Notes: generated from the letters alone by a model not told the origin. A stretch of DNA of 64,000 nt from Armillaria gallica (GCA_037576215.1 JBANDB010000006.1:1798001-1862000), one strand, 5' to 3'; shown: positions 11,607-23,189, counted from the stretch's first letter. Translations and numbers: made by a program.

Positions 11607-12567
11607 ATGACCGCCGACTCGAAAACGAATGGCTTCCCGATGGCTACTTCATTATTCGGTCTGCTGCGACAAAACGTCTGTTAGATGTAACATATGATGA
11701 AATCGAGGATGGAACCGAGCTTCTGTTGTTCCCCGAGAAGGAGAAGTCGTTGGTCGAAAGTAGGCGCTGAGATCGTCAGTGCGGCTTGTCAATGCAGGCA
11801 TTTCTGACGATATTTCTAGGTCGAAGGAACCCAGAGGCTAACAACCAGGCATGCATTTGTCGTTAACATCGAAGTGACCCTCTAATACGTGCTATTGTCT
11901 CACCCGCTAGGTGTTTTACATCGACACATCCGGCGCGCTGTGTTCAAGGTCTTCTGGACATGCTCTTGACATCGAAGGTACGGGCCTACTATCCTTTCAA
12001 GGTGTTGCTCACGCTCGCTATCTTAAAGATGACCGTCTGGTGTTGCGCCATCGCCGACCTATCTCTCTTCCATTTCCTAATTCATATTCTCATCCTCTCC
12101 CAAATTTCTCCTACGACCTTCAAACTAAAGAAATTCACGTGAACTTTTCTTGCGACCCAGCGTACCCTCCGCCCTCGGCTTTCCATTCAAATGCGTGGAA
12201 AGAGAAGACTTACCTCTTGGCGGCAATCCCTTTGCGCAAGCCCCGAACGATCATTGATGATGCTTCACAGTTCATCCAATCTGCTCTAACCTCATCGCTT
12301 TCGCTATTCCAGTCAACAAGCCCCACACATTCTACTCCCGAAGAGGTGTACAAGAGCGGAGTAGATCTTGGTGAAGATGAAGTCGTAGAGGAAGAGCGCG
12401 GGGAGGCGGGTGAGGTTGACGATTCTCCAGAGCCTAGCAGGAAAGTCAGGATGCTCTCTGTCGTCAACGCGACAATGGAAGATGAGAGTTTGGTAGAGAA
12501 AGCGAGGAACCGTCGGAGATGGCAAATTGAGCCACTTAGAATTGCGAACAAACGCACCACCGCGTGA
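11607..12567 (+). CDS. Fungal beta-trefoil (ricin-B-like) protein of unknown role
   Basis: Four exons (11607-11759, 11820-11848, 11911-11977, 12029-12567) predict about 262 residues. The N-terminal half reads WLPDGYFIIRSAATKRLLDV, then TELLLFPEKEKSLVE, NNQVFYIDTSGALCSRSSGHALDIE and DDRLVLRHRRP: the spaced G-x-F/Y-x-I, LDV and L-x-S-SGHALDIE units look like beta-trefoil lobes. The C-terminal half has an acidic stretch and no recognised domain. The second intron appears to be GC-AG (11849-11910, donor CAG|GCATGC). The frame between the ATG and NEWLPDGYF is out by one at the A run 11622-11625, again a one-base loss. A perfect donor (GTGAGT) overlaps the stop, so a further exon cannot be excluded. 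Function unknown. Confidence 0.65.
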
Positions 12568-12787
12568 GTTTACTCTTCAATGTTTGGCTTTCATGTACTA
12601 TAAATCGTGTAATATCCGGTCATCTCTTTCGTGGTCGTTATACAAGTAGTTAAACGACTGTATCCCCTCAGTCCGCCTCGAGCCGGAGGAGCCCGAACGA
12701 AGGCGTGATCAATAATATTGAACTTGGAACTTGAAGATAACCTGATAAGAGGACTACTAGATAGCTGGATCCGTTCTCTCGACTACC

Positions 12788-14528
12788 ATGATGGCCTTGA
12801 TAGCAGCACTCGTAATAGTTCTAGCTGCGTCAGTTTCAGCTCACCAGATACCACTGGCAGACCATAGCGCAGACAAGGCCTTATCTTGGATGGAAAAATA
12901 CGGGAAGCCCATTGATCAACCGTTTTCGGGACCTCTCTCGTTCTCGCGCTTGCCATACACGCTCTGTCTAGAAGACGAGGACGCGACCTTTGACATTGCA
13001 ATTCTCGGGATGCCTTTTGACACGGGAGTATCCTACAGACCAGGGTGAATTCGGGCTATCTCTCTAAACGGAGTATTTTATGTATACAAAACTTGTGGAC
13101 CACAGGGCGCGGTTCGGACCTTATGCTATCAGATCTGGGAGTCGACGCCAGCGAGAAGCTCGTGGATACACCATGTCTTGGGGAAACAACCCTTATAACC
13201 ATGGCGCGAAGATCGTGGATTGTGGGGACGTACGTGGTTCCCATTCGCGTCAATGTCGTTAATAATTACAAGTTACGCGGTTAGGTTCCTGTTAGCCCAT
13301 TTGACAACGCCCTAGCTATAGACCAAATGGAGGTCGCATACTCCACCCTCCTGAAACGACCAGCGCCCAGCTCGACTGAACTGGATCCTCGTCCCCCCGC
13401 ATAGTGAGGTTTGTGCCACAAACACCTTCTTCACATCTGAATTGATCAATGGTTCACAAGCCTGGGAGGAGATCATACCATTGTGCGACACCTGTATTTT
13501 CGAACCAACAAGGGCTGAATTCCTTTAGGTCCTCCCTATTCTCCGGGCTCTACACAAAGTTCACGGACCAGTATCTGTAATCCATTTCGATGCTCACTTG
13601 GTATGTTTAACCAGCATATATACTCTACTTCATGGATGACAGTATGCCAGGACACATGGGCGAGCTATGCCGGACAGACGTCTGAACAATCCCGCGTAAC
13701 TCATGGGACATTCTTCTATCTTGCCCAAGAGGAAGGATTGATGAGAAACAATAGCATCCATGCGGGTATTCGCTGCAAGTTGGGCGTGAGTAGCGGTATC
13801 CGTCAATATTCATGAGATACTTTAGCTAACGGTTTATTTAATTGAAAAGGGCGTGGAAGATCTAGAGAACGATGAGGAAGTAGGGTTCCGTGTCATATCT
13901 ACTGACGACATAGACGATATCGGCGTTTCTGAAATCATCAAGCGCATTCGAACTCGAATCGGAGACAGTCCAGTATATTTAAGGTCAACGATGTGCACTG
14001 CCCATTATAGTTGCTTATATTGATGATTTCTTTAGCTTGGATATCGATGTAATAGGTATGGAACAATGGCTCGAGTATTCGTCCTCAAACTTGAATTAAT
14101 TGAACACGATGTAGACCCTGGTCTCGCACCCGCAAGTAAGTCTACACGCTGAATTATCCATGCTGACTTTCTTACTAATATTTAATGTGCTAGCGGGTAC
14201 ACCAGAAGCGGGAGGATGGACGACACGCGAAGTAAAGCGCATTCTGCGAGGCCTAGCTGGTTTAAATTTTGTGTCAGCACCATTCATCTTCTGGAGATTG
14301 CTGATCCTAATTCATTGTAGCGGCGCTGACATCGTCGAAGTTGCTCCATCGTACGACCACGGTTAGTGTGCATATCTGATATGGGTTGTTTATCCTTGTG
14401 CCAATGTCCTCCCAGCCGATATCACTGGCATCGCTGCTGCGGATCTCGTCCATGACTTCCTGTCGATGTTAATATCCACCGAGCCTCCCAAATCCGCTCA
14501 CAGGAAACGCCCCAGAGACGAGCTGTGA
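12788..14528 (+). CDS. Secreted/ER agmatinase-type ureohydrolase with C-terminal RDEL
   Basis: Twelve exons (12788-13044, 13106-13229, 13285-13408, 13461-13482, 13529-13600, 13651-13785, 13850-13983, 14036-14055, 14115-14135, 14194-14272, 14321-14361, 14416-14528) predict 380 residues. A signal peptide ([18 protein letters not shown]) leads to [20 protein letters not shown] and all manganese-site motifs: GGDHTI, HFDAHLDTW, THGTFF and SLDIDVIDP, then GTPEAGGWT and [15 protein letters not shown]. The arginase/agmatinase fold hydrolyses agmatine or a related guanidino compound to urea plus amine. The protein ends KRPRDEL, matching an ER-retrieval tetrapeptide. One C is missing from the run 13393-13398 in exon 3; otherwise the frame is clean. 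Substrate cannot be fixed from sequence. Confidence 0.9.
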
Positions 14529-14701
14529 TAGATCACTAGGTCCTGTATTCGCAGAAGTACATCCACCGACTATTCATAGTACAGATCGTCACAATGAGGG
14601 TATGTATGCATATCATGCAGAATCATGCAGATGAATCAGAAAATAGATGTGCAGTAAAAACGGAGCGTCTGTGGCGAATAAAAATATCATGTTTTCAACG
14701 T

Positions 14702-16480
14702 CTAATTCTTTCCACTCCATCCTCCAGGGATTACTGCGGATCCAGCCTCATAACCGGGCGGAGGACTATCATCGTATTGTTGTGGTGACATTGTCCTATG
14801 CGCCCGAGGTCCCATTGGACTTGTCTGCCTTTCTGCTGCTGCAGGTACAGCCGTATTTATGTGGGAAGTCGTTTGAGGAGTTTGCGCAGCATACGACAGA
14901 TATGAATGTTCTTGCGTGTGCTCAGGAAGAGGAGGTAGAGTATTATGCCCATATCCATCTCCTCCTAATGTATAGTTTCGCTCTTGCACTGGAGGACCAG
15001 TTACTTGCGCCGGATAAAAGGTGGAAGCATGCGGTTGTGATGACGTCGGTGGTGGGCTTGTTGTGTAGCTCCGAATACCGTAAGGATCATTATACTGTGA
15101 CTGAGCTTGGGGATGGGCTTGAGAAACGTCATATGCATCATATTGCGAGTATGCAGATGGATACTGCTGGTGGGAGGCAGCCGAATGGACTAACAATATC
15201 GTTAGAAGATAGATAGTGATGATACCACTAAAACTTACAAGTTGTTCCTCCCGCTGTATGCCCATAACCACCAACAGGCGAGTCATGACGGTCAGGATAT
15301 TGCTGGGGATTTGTGGAAAGATACTGGTTGTTAACAGGTAGGTTGTGTGTGGGCGATGAAGGCTCAGGAGCCGCATATGTATAGGTCGATGCAGCATACG
15401 TCGAAGGAGCATAGCCTGTGGTGGCGCTACCTTGTCGTCGCGGTTGAGGTTGGGGTGGATACGATGTGGATTGGGTGGGATTGTTGGGATTGTAATACTC
15501 GTCGACAGCTCGAGAACCGGCAGGCGCTTGAACATAGCCACCTCCAACGTACCCACCTCCCTGTGCGGGCCTGCCACCGTATCCGCCTGACTGGAGGTTA
15601 TTTGCTGTGTTAGGTGTAGATTGGTCACGGTATGGGCGCTCGATGATTACATTGTCACCGTCGACGCGAGCGGTCAGAGGTTGCGCCTCCGGTAGAGGTG
15701 ATAACCCGACTTCTTTCCCTTGCATGGCCTTCCTGTCAGCCTCCGCCTTGACTGCATCCAAACGCATCTGGTCGTATTCTCCGTTCTCGCGGTCTTGACG
15801 TCTGCCCCATTGGTCCCTAGGCTTACGCTTTGAGATACAGCAGCGACCGACGGTATAGAGGCATCCACTGAAGAAGAGGAGTAACCATGCGGCCAGTGTC
15901 AACCAAATGGCGGTCCCCATTGAAGCTGTTCCCACAGAATTTATACGTGCTTTAGCGACGAAGAAAAGGACGAGGTCGAAAATGAATGCAATAAGCGCGA
16001 CGGCAGCTGCGAAGCCCGACACACAAGTGCTGCAACAAGTCATGGACATTTCCCGTACATGTGCAAGGAGGCCAAAGAAAGCTGAAACCGCGGCAAGACC
16101 TAGGGCAACGATGTGAAGGACGAGGGCGTATGTTATCCACTTGACGGCCACGTTGGGTATACTAATGGGCAGGTCATTGCCAACAAGACTGTTGATATCT
16201 TGACAGCAAAATATTGGTCCCAAAAGATTAGGGTGCAATGGAATGTCTCACCAATTTCATACCCAACTGATGCCTTTGAACAGGTCGTGCCGTTCGATAG
16301 CGCTAGACAATATCCCAATGTACCGAACGTGACGGTACCGTTGTATCCACCTTCCGATATGCTTGCCTTGAGAAAGTATACAGACTTTAATAAGGGCACA
16401 CAAAATGAGACGACTGCGAGCAGGATTGTCGCAACGAGAGTGCAGATGAAACCTGGTGTTGCAGGGCGCAAGATACCCAT
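14702..16480 (-). CDS. PalI/Rim9 (SUR7 superfamily) ambient-pH signalling membrane protein
   Basis: Three exons (16480-16252, 16198-15239, 15189-14702) give 1677 nt and 558 residues. The N-terminal 220 residues hold four membrane segments: ATPGFICTLVATILLAVVSF; KWITYALVLHIVALGLAAVS; VSGFAAAVALIAFIFDLVLF; and MGTAIWLTLAAWLLLFFSGC. Between the first two is an extracellular loop with paired cysteines (GYCLALSNGTTC). The remaining 340 residues are Gly/Pro/Tyr/Gln-rich and disordered, with repeated GGYGG and YPPQPQ motifs, ending DSPPPGYEAGSAVIPGG. PalI/Rim9 acts at the plasma membrane with the PalH/Rim21 sensor to trigger PacC/Rim101 processing. It is convergent with the agmatinase gene. Confidence 0.85.
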
Positions 16481-17337
16481 CTTTGTCGACGACGAATGGA
16501 AAGATTACGAAGGCGATAGGCAAATATGCGTAGAATAGAAAAAATTGAAGGAGAATTGGATGGTAGTGGAGGTGGTGACCAAGTCAACCAAAGCTCTATG
16601 AAGGCAGTAATCTAGCACCGCCCTGCACGCCAAGATGGCAGTTGCCGGATATGCCGAGTCCCAGTGTGGCAACACGGCAAGACTGTCTTGTGTTTCCTCT
16701 CTCATCTTCAAAGGCGCAGTCGACGCTGTGCTCAATACCCAGCACAGCGAGCTGTCGACGTAGCTGTTGTGACGCTGTAGCATGGAGCAGTAGTGGCCTA
16801 TTCAAACTTGGCTTTTATTTAAATAATCACTGATATCGGTCTTGCAGACACCACCGACGGAATGTCCGTAAGCGGAACCTTTAATTGCTCCAACTCGCAT
16901 CGTCTAGATGCCTCTAGGATATTTGTTCGTCTTTTCTGGCTAGCTTCGAGAGTCTACTGGCGTCGTGCATGCGGCTCTGACAAGCGACTCATCACCTCGG
17001 ACCCCGGTTATTTTTTATTCTCACGCAGAAGTCAATTCAAGGCCTTTGTCCACCATTGATTCTGCCTTGAAAGTTCTCTAATAAACCGACAATGGATCAC
17101 CGGATAAATGACGATCTCTCAATTTTTGATATAACACCCGAAAGTTGCATTTTCCGATCGGGTTGCGAATCCGGGTAGCACAAAAATAACCAACAGCGGC
17201 CAACGAAGGCGTCAAGGACCTGCGACCTCCGGATATCAATCTTATTGTCCGATGCCCTTTAGCCACTACTACTTAGGACAACCCCCGACAGTCGCCATCG
17301 TTCTTGCTCGAAATCGATGTGAAGCACTCTAGCATTA
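16481..17337. other. Intergenic region, nothing recognised
   Basis: No open frame here has a recognisable domain. It holds the PalI-like promoter on one side and that of the first hairpin paralogue on the other. Confidence 0.5.
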
Positions 17338-18172
17338 ATGGAGTCAATCACACAGAAGGCCTCTATACGCGTTGCCTGCTTCATTTTGGCTTTATGGGGA
17401 GTTTATCTGGTGCGTCAACCATTTTGATTCCAAAGTTACATCTCATTTACGATACTCTTCAGAGCACTACGGCGCTGTTCTTAACAGCTGTAATCCCTTC
17501 TTCTTTGCGCCCACGCTCTCATCTTGTCCACTCGTTGAAACGCCACCTACGCAAACGTCGTGTTCGCGATCGGCGTCGCCGACGTTGCAATAAACGCTCG
17601 GGTGACGCCTCCTCAGATCATACCCTGGTTGAGGAGGCGACGAGCAAAGCACACGATGAAGTTTTGACTCTAGCCTCCGTTCCTCGCCACGTACGAGTCG
17701 GGTCTATACAATCAGGATCGTCATTGCATACCACCTCTACCGACGACACATTCTTCACTTCCACAAACACCTCATCAGAACACCTCTCTCATCGCCGTGT
17801 ATTCACCATGAAACGCGCCTGCTGCAGAAAGGATTCACGAGACTATTGTACTCCACGCCGCAGTGGACCTCTACCCCGGTCTCCTTATTCCAGATTCAAA
17901 TCATTGTTCAAACATGACAACCCAAGTCGTACATCGAAGGTATGAACACACTCACACACATTGAAGAGCTCGTGGTTCTGATCAGAGCTACAGTAAGCAC
18001 AAAGCCGCGGTCGGTTCTGTCGTTCCAGATTTTCGACAGGTATCCCGACACCCCCAGCAGCCCATTTAAAGACCCTGAATCGGTACGGGTAGAGACGGCT
18101 CGGCGCCATAGCTTTCCTTTGTCGGACCCAACCAAGATCAGGTCTAAACGGCGATGGAAACTACTCCATTGA
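17338..18172 (+). CDS. Unrecognised membrane-hairpin protein, paralogue 1
   Basis: Three exons (17338-17409, 17463-17939, 18029-18172) give 693 nt and 230 residues. The first exon is exactly 24 codons (MESITQKASIRVACFI...), ending inside a hydrophobic run (VACFILALWGVYL) that continues after the intron as STTALFLTAVIPSSL, so the N-terminus is a two-pass hairpin or one long segment. A very basic patch follows (LKRHLRKRRVRDRRRRR), then Ser/Thr-rich disordered sequence. The last intron (17940-18028, 89 nt) is longer than its neighbours and less certain. The exon-1 length, phase-0 first intron and MESI start are shared with the next gene. No known family recognised. Confidence 0.55.
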
Positions 18173-18895
18173 GCAATCGACTCTCGAGACGAAATCTAAC
18201 GACTTCCTACAAACTTGTCACGCCCTGCATTTATTCATCATCTTACATTATATTCCGAATTCGAATCCAATTGTACATTTAAAAAAATATGCACGAAGCG
18301 CTAAAATGTGCGGATCAAGTCGCAACTGAAACGTCGTACTACTAAGGAAGTGAGACATTGACGACACCCCTCTCATCTGTTCACACAGCGCGACGTGAAG
18401 CTGTACGCGCGGCCATCCTGATTGATGATTGATAATCATGACTACTTCTTTCGAGGAGGAGCACATTGTCTTTTTACCGGCCAATGTACTTCAAACTTCT
18501 CAATATGCACGTTAGGTTAAGATCTGACACCTTGCACGCAGGCTTAAGCGGGTGGAATGGTCGACGTAATCTCCGTAACGTACGCGAATTGAATTCTTGC
18601 GGGCGGCGAAACGACACGTGATCTCTCAGGTCCTGTTGTATCAGTGACATCACGTAAGATGTCCGGAATGGAGAACTCAAAATAACATAAATTGATCGCG
18701 GCAAACCTAGTTGTTTCATATTTCCCACACCGTACTTTTGCAACCAACCACAGCCAACCACCATGATCTATTCCCACTGTACCTACTAGTATCTGCGACT
18801 TGAGCACTTGATACACACACACACCTTCGTTCTTTCGCCAATTCTGTCGTTCAGGTCGCCCATTGGCAATGCCCATTTATCTTCCCCGCAGTGAT
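18173..18895. other. Spacer between tandem paralogues
   Basis: No supported gene. The minus-strand frames at 18474-18876 have no recognisable features. It probably contains the promoter of the second paralogue. Confidence 0.45.
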
Positions 18896-19886
18896 ATGGA
18901 GTCTATATTCCGAAAAGCGGTCATGCTGACCGTCAGTTTCCTAATGGCCTCAGTTGGGTTTTCTTTGGTGAGTGACAATCTCCTGACGACCAAGGCAGTC
19001 GCTGACCGTATCGTTACAGAGCCTGATCGCATCCTTACTGGGTATCTTCTTCCCGGATATACAGGAGAGACCCCCACGTCGTAAGGACCCAATACGCGTC
19101 TCTAAAGGGAAGAAGCCGCGCCGACACCAAGTTCGTGACACGTTCAGGTCTCGAGATCAGCATGGTCTCGTTACAGAGGAACCGCGGCCCGTTTTCAATC
19201 TTCTCGTACAACCCATTGGCAATGCCGCCCATGACTCTGATGGCCTTACTGTCACCGAACCGACGGAGCGAGGGGAGCGAGGACGTAGTCAAACTTTAAT
19301 AAATGACTCGCCTAACCTGGGGTCATCACCACCTTCACAGCATTCGCGCGCCTCCATGTCACCCTCAGAATACTCAGAGCACTCAGAATGGAGCGCTCAG
19401 ACGTATGATTTCCCTACAGTCTCGAGTGAGGAATCATCCCCTCCTCGTAATTCGCATGTGCACGGTTTCCGGATCGGACGTGCATGGAAGAAATCAAAAA
19501 CCTCCATGCCTTCTCCGACGGAGGAGACGATTCCTAGTAACTCGCCACCAATCAAGAAATCAAAAACATTCAACAAACGCCCTAGCACGGAGAAAAAAGG
19601 TAAAGCGGCAATCCTATCCGGATGACTTTACAATTCTGACATGTCTCTAGGCATCTGCAAGGCTAGGTCATTCTGCGTTATGGAAAGAGAAAAGACCCCG
19701 AAAGCGCCATCCCCTCGTCCTCGTACGCAACCATATGAGGCACCGTATTTTACACCACTGCCAGGTTCGGGCCCCGTTTTGTCTGTGCCTAAGGCCAAGC
19801 CAGTTCGTAGCAGTACGTTACCGCCTCCATCATATTGCCGGGCTGCCACGACTCCCCCACCGCTTGCATCGGTACGGACTGCTTAA
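18896..19886 (+). CDS. Unrecognised membrane-hairpin protein, paralogue 2
   Basis: Three exons (18896-18967, 19020-19599, 19651-19886) give 888 nt and 295 residues. Exon 1 is again exactly 24 codons, starting MESIFRKAVMLTVSF and ending in a hydrophobic segment; exon 2 continues the membrane region (SLIASLLGIFFPDI) and then a basic stretch (RPPRRKDPIRVSKGKKPRR). The rest is disordered: Ser/Glu-rich (SEYSEHSEWSAQTYDF), two copies of a K-KSK-T motif (WKKSKTSMPSP and IKKSKTFNKRP), and a Pro-rich C-terminus with PYFTPLPGSGPVLS. An in-frame ATG at 18869 would add nine residues; 18896 is preferred because it matches the paralogue. No family recognised. Confidence 0.6.
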
Positions 19887-20374
19887 TATTCCAAGAATGT
19901 CACCATCGTTTGCTATCGGAATTTCTCTTCATAATTGCTAGTTTCGTTCATTATTATTTATTCCCATCTCATTATTATTTTTCCGAAAAATTGCCTCTTT
20001 TTTTGGGCATCGACAGCCTTACATTCGTTGCATAAAATGTACTTGTATCTGAGTAGAATCTGTATCAATAATATCAGCATTGTTTCGAATCCGAAGAGAG
20101 AGCATCTCAGAGCAAATCCAGACTTTCGCCAAACGGGGATACTCAAATGTACAGCTACATCTTATCTCTTGCTGATAAGATCTACAATCGAAGAGTTGAT
20201 CATCCTCATTTTCGCTGGTTGTGACTAGGGGCAACGCCGGTTAAGAAATCGTGCGCTGACTAAGCACAGATCGGTCCTTTTGATGGCAAAATGCTTCATC
20301 TCACCTTCGGCTCTCGTTAGCCTTGATTTGCAACCCTCACCACTAGTGTATATAGTAGATACCATCACAGTATT
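19887..20374. other. AT-rich intergenic sequence
   Basis: No supported feature; probably the 3' flank of the second paralogue. Confidence 0.5.
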
Positions 20375-20915
20375 GGGTGACTTCCCGCAGGATTTAGAAA
20401 CACAGACTATTTTCTAAATTCAAAGAAATTCAAATTACGAACATTTTGAATCTATATTTTCAGATCGTAAGCCAACAATCATCGAACGTGTTATAAAATG
20501 CTACCTACCATGTGCCGTATTGCCGGGGAGATGAATATAAAAGGAAAGTGGACCTTCCCCTCCACTGAACCCTTAAAGACGAGAGCTATGGTGTCGCGCA
20601 ACGATTCGAAGGCTACTTCTTAAGCCACAAGTTCATACGAGCCTAGCAGCAGGAGAGGATGGGCTGGAGGTTGCGAATCGAGATTGGCGGACTTCGAAAT
20701 ATCCTAGCAACGAAATCTACAACAAGGATTTAGGTCTGGAAGGGGGGGTCGGAGGGGTCGTTTAGATTAAATTTTAGGAAAGCTGAATTCCCATCAAAAT
20801 CCATCGATCAACAGGGTCAAAAGTTGATGTCGGCTGCTCGGCAACCTTCCATATGGGGTGGTTGCTATGTGTCTAGAATTTTGTTTAGGTTTCTAAATCC
20901 TGCGGGAAGTCACCC
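20375..20915. mobile_element. 541-bp MITE with perfect 27-bp inverted ends
   Basis: The ends are perfect inverted repeats of 27 bp (20375-20401 and 20889-20915, beginning GGGTGACTTCCCGCAGG). Both flanks show ATT directly outside (20372-20374 and 20916-20918), a candidate 3-bp target duplication as in PIF/Harbinger elements. No coding frame inside. A transposase source is not in this window. Confidence 0.8.
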
Positions 20916-21406
20916 ATTAAGCCATTTGGTCTGCGATTTTATTTGGTGGAAACTGGCCTTGTAATAATCAATAATGTTTGGCCCTGTTAGCATGCATTTT
21001 GCTGGGCCAATTTAATGCACCCAGTTATGGCTTCCACATGGACAGATTATGGCCAAAAAAATCATACTAGGCCATATCTGAATAAAATACGTGTATTCCT
21101 TGTAAAATATACGCAAAAAAGGAATTGTAAGCACCAGATATATGAGCAAAGTCGGGCATATTAAGCATTTATAAAAATTATGCTTCAAAGAATACATGTA
21201 GAATTATATGCTGATTAAATTTTATCTCTGAAAGTATACGCCAATGTCAGTCGTTCGGCCTACAGTAGGTGCAGACAACGCAAGCTCACTTTTTGGCTGG
21301 GAATCCATAAAGGGTAAGTCACGGTCGGAGTTTGAATTCTGGTGAGGATTGCCCATAGTCACAATCACTGGTTGCACTCTAACGCCCACTACCCCGTTGC
21401 CTCGAA
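20916..21406. other. AT-rich intergenic sequence before the SIN3 fragment
   Basis: No supported gene; the short minus frames at 21012-21440 lack recognisable features. Confidence 0.45.
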
Positions 21407-22602
21407 ATGGATGCGCCCACGGATCCTCCTTTAAAGGCACCTTTCCCTCAACGACCTGGCTCTAGAATTGGCAACATGGACGTCGATATCAAGCCCATTG
21501 CTGGACCGTCACCGTCGTCTGTGGCGCCCAGACCGACTCCTCCTCTTTCTCATCCTGGGCAGACTGACAGCCCTCCACCGAAACCGAATATCCCGGCCCA
21601 TGCTGCTGGCGAAGAGGTCTCGCTTCCCTCGCGTGTCACCTCCGGTCCAAAAGTAAAATCTGGGACGCCGAAGCCAGCGACACCGACCCCGCGTCCGGGT
21701 GAGGCTCCTGCTGGCCCTCCCTCTGAGCTGAAGACGCCAGAGGCCGGAAGGCCGTTGAATGTCACGGATGCGCTGAGCTACCTGGATGCAGTCAAGGTCC
21801 AGTTCCAAGACAAACCGGAAGTTTACAATCGTTTTTTGGATATTGTGAAGGATTACAAAAACCAAGTGTGCGTCGTGATATCGTTTGATACTAGCACTCT
21901 CACTAATCTTATTCCCCAAGTATCGATACTCCAGGCGTCATACAACGGGTATCACGATTGTTCCATGGGAACCCCACACTCATCGGAGGATTCAACACGC
22001 TTCTTCCAGTTGGGTACCGCATAAACGTATCTGCAGACCCCCTTGATCCGAATACAATCACCATCACTACCCCGCAGGGAACAACGACACAAAGCACCAA
22101 CAATTTTGGAATTGCCAGAATACAGCCACCCCGCGACATTCCGGGGTTTGGCCCTAACCTTGCGCACCCACTTCCGTATCCTCCTGGTATCCCCCCGCCT
22201 CTATTGCCTCCGCTCGGCTCTCGTTCGATGACCCCACAAGACGCGATCCAGTACTTGAACAAGATAAAGGCGAAATTTTCGGATGTCCCTAACACGTACA
22301 AACAATTTCTTGACATCCTCCGAACGTACCAGAAAGAGCAAAACAATACCCAAGAGGTGGGCGTGTATTCTTTGTATCTTTTTGATGAAGGCATCGAGCA
22401 TGATTTTTAGGTTTACTCCCAAGTCCGGGTCTTGTTCAAGGATGCTCCCGACTTGTTGGCGGAATTCAAAGACTTTCTTCCCAAGGTAGTGTCTCCTCAG
22501 AACGGAATGGTGATCGTTCCTCAACCATCTGGGAGTCAAATGATGTTGGCATCACAAACTTGGAATACTCCCGATGCTTCATCCAGCTCCCCCGATAAAG
22601 CT
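21407..22602 (+). pseudogene. SIN3 N-terminal fragment: PAH1 and PAH2 only
   Basis: Three exons (21407-21867, 21921-22356, 22411-22602) encode 363 codons. A Pro-rich N-terminus is followed by PAH1 (ALSYLDAVKVQFQDKPEVYN...VIDTPGVIQRVSRLFHGNP...GFNTLLPVGYRI) and PAH2 (DAIQYLNKIKAKFSDVPNTY...FKDAPDLLAEFKDFLP). Both four-helix PAH units and their introns look intact. SIN3 is the scaffold of the Rpd3/HDAC corepressor; full proteins run to 1200-1600 residues with PAH3, an HDAC-interaction region and a long C-terminus, none of which follows here. After the donor-like site at 22603 the sequence dissolves into a stop, low complexity and transposons. Either a partial duplicate or a gene truncated by insertions. 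Confidence 0.8.
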
Positions 22603-23189
22603 GTAAGAAAACCTGTCCCATGTTCCTCCACAGTTCGATCCTAATTTTTCTCCGGGGTTTCATCAAAGTACGTAGACGAATGAGGCAGCGTCTCTTCTTG
22701 GGAACTTGAACAACAAGAATGCTGTAGAGAAGCAGCCACCAGGAGTGTAAGGGACCATAGGGGGCTCGCTACTGATGCTTGTGGGTCGGTCAGGAAGAAA
22801 AAGAAAAAGAAAAGAAAAGAAAAAAGAAAAAAGAAAGGGGAAAGAAGGGAAAGGGAGGGGAAATTTGTGAGATACTTACCAATAAACCTGAGCCAATTTC
22901 CGAGTGTTTCAGTTACTGGCTGAACGAAGGTGAAAGGAATACTCGACAGCAGTCGCAACTGATGCCCAAAGCACAGCCATATGCCCGGCATTTGTGCCGT
23001 TCACTAGCGAAATGATTTTCTGAAAAATCAGTAGGGCGAGCCAGCACTAGATATTTTAATCGCAGCTTCACAAACGTATAACACCTCATAAAATAATGAT
23101 TTCTGTTTTTCTAGATGATGATGAAAGACAGTAGACTTTTCTCATATTTACTTTTGCTACTGACCGGAGTTTGAAAATCTTACTATGGA
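22603..23189. other. Low-complexity spacer after the SIN3 fragment
   Basis: Holds a 72-nt pure-purine run (22792-22863) and no supported gene. The Lys-rich frame at 22779-23015 is the product of that run. Confidence 0.5.
22792..22863 (+). repeat. 72-nt uninterrupted purine tract
   Basis: Every base from 22792 to 22863 is A or G on the plus strand, mostly GAAAA units grading into GGGAAA. Such tracts can form triplex or stall polymerases. It marks the edge between the SIN3 fragment and the transposon block. Confidence 0.85.

Noticed and set aside
22779..23015. Lys-rich 78-codon ORF
   Set aside because: It is the translation of the 72-nt purine tract plus flanking sequence.
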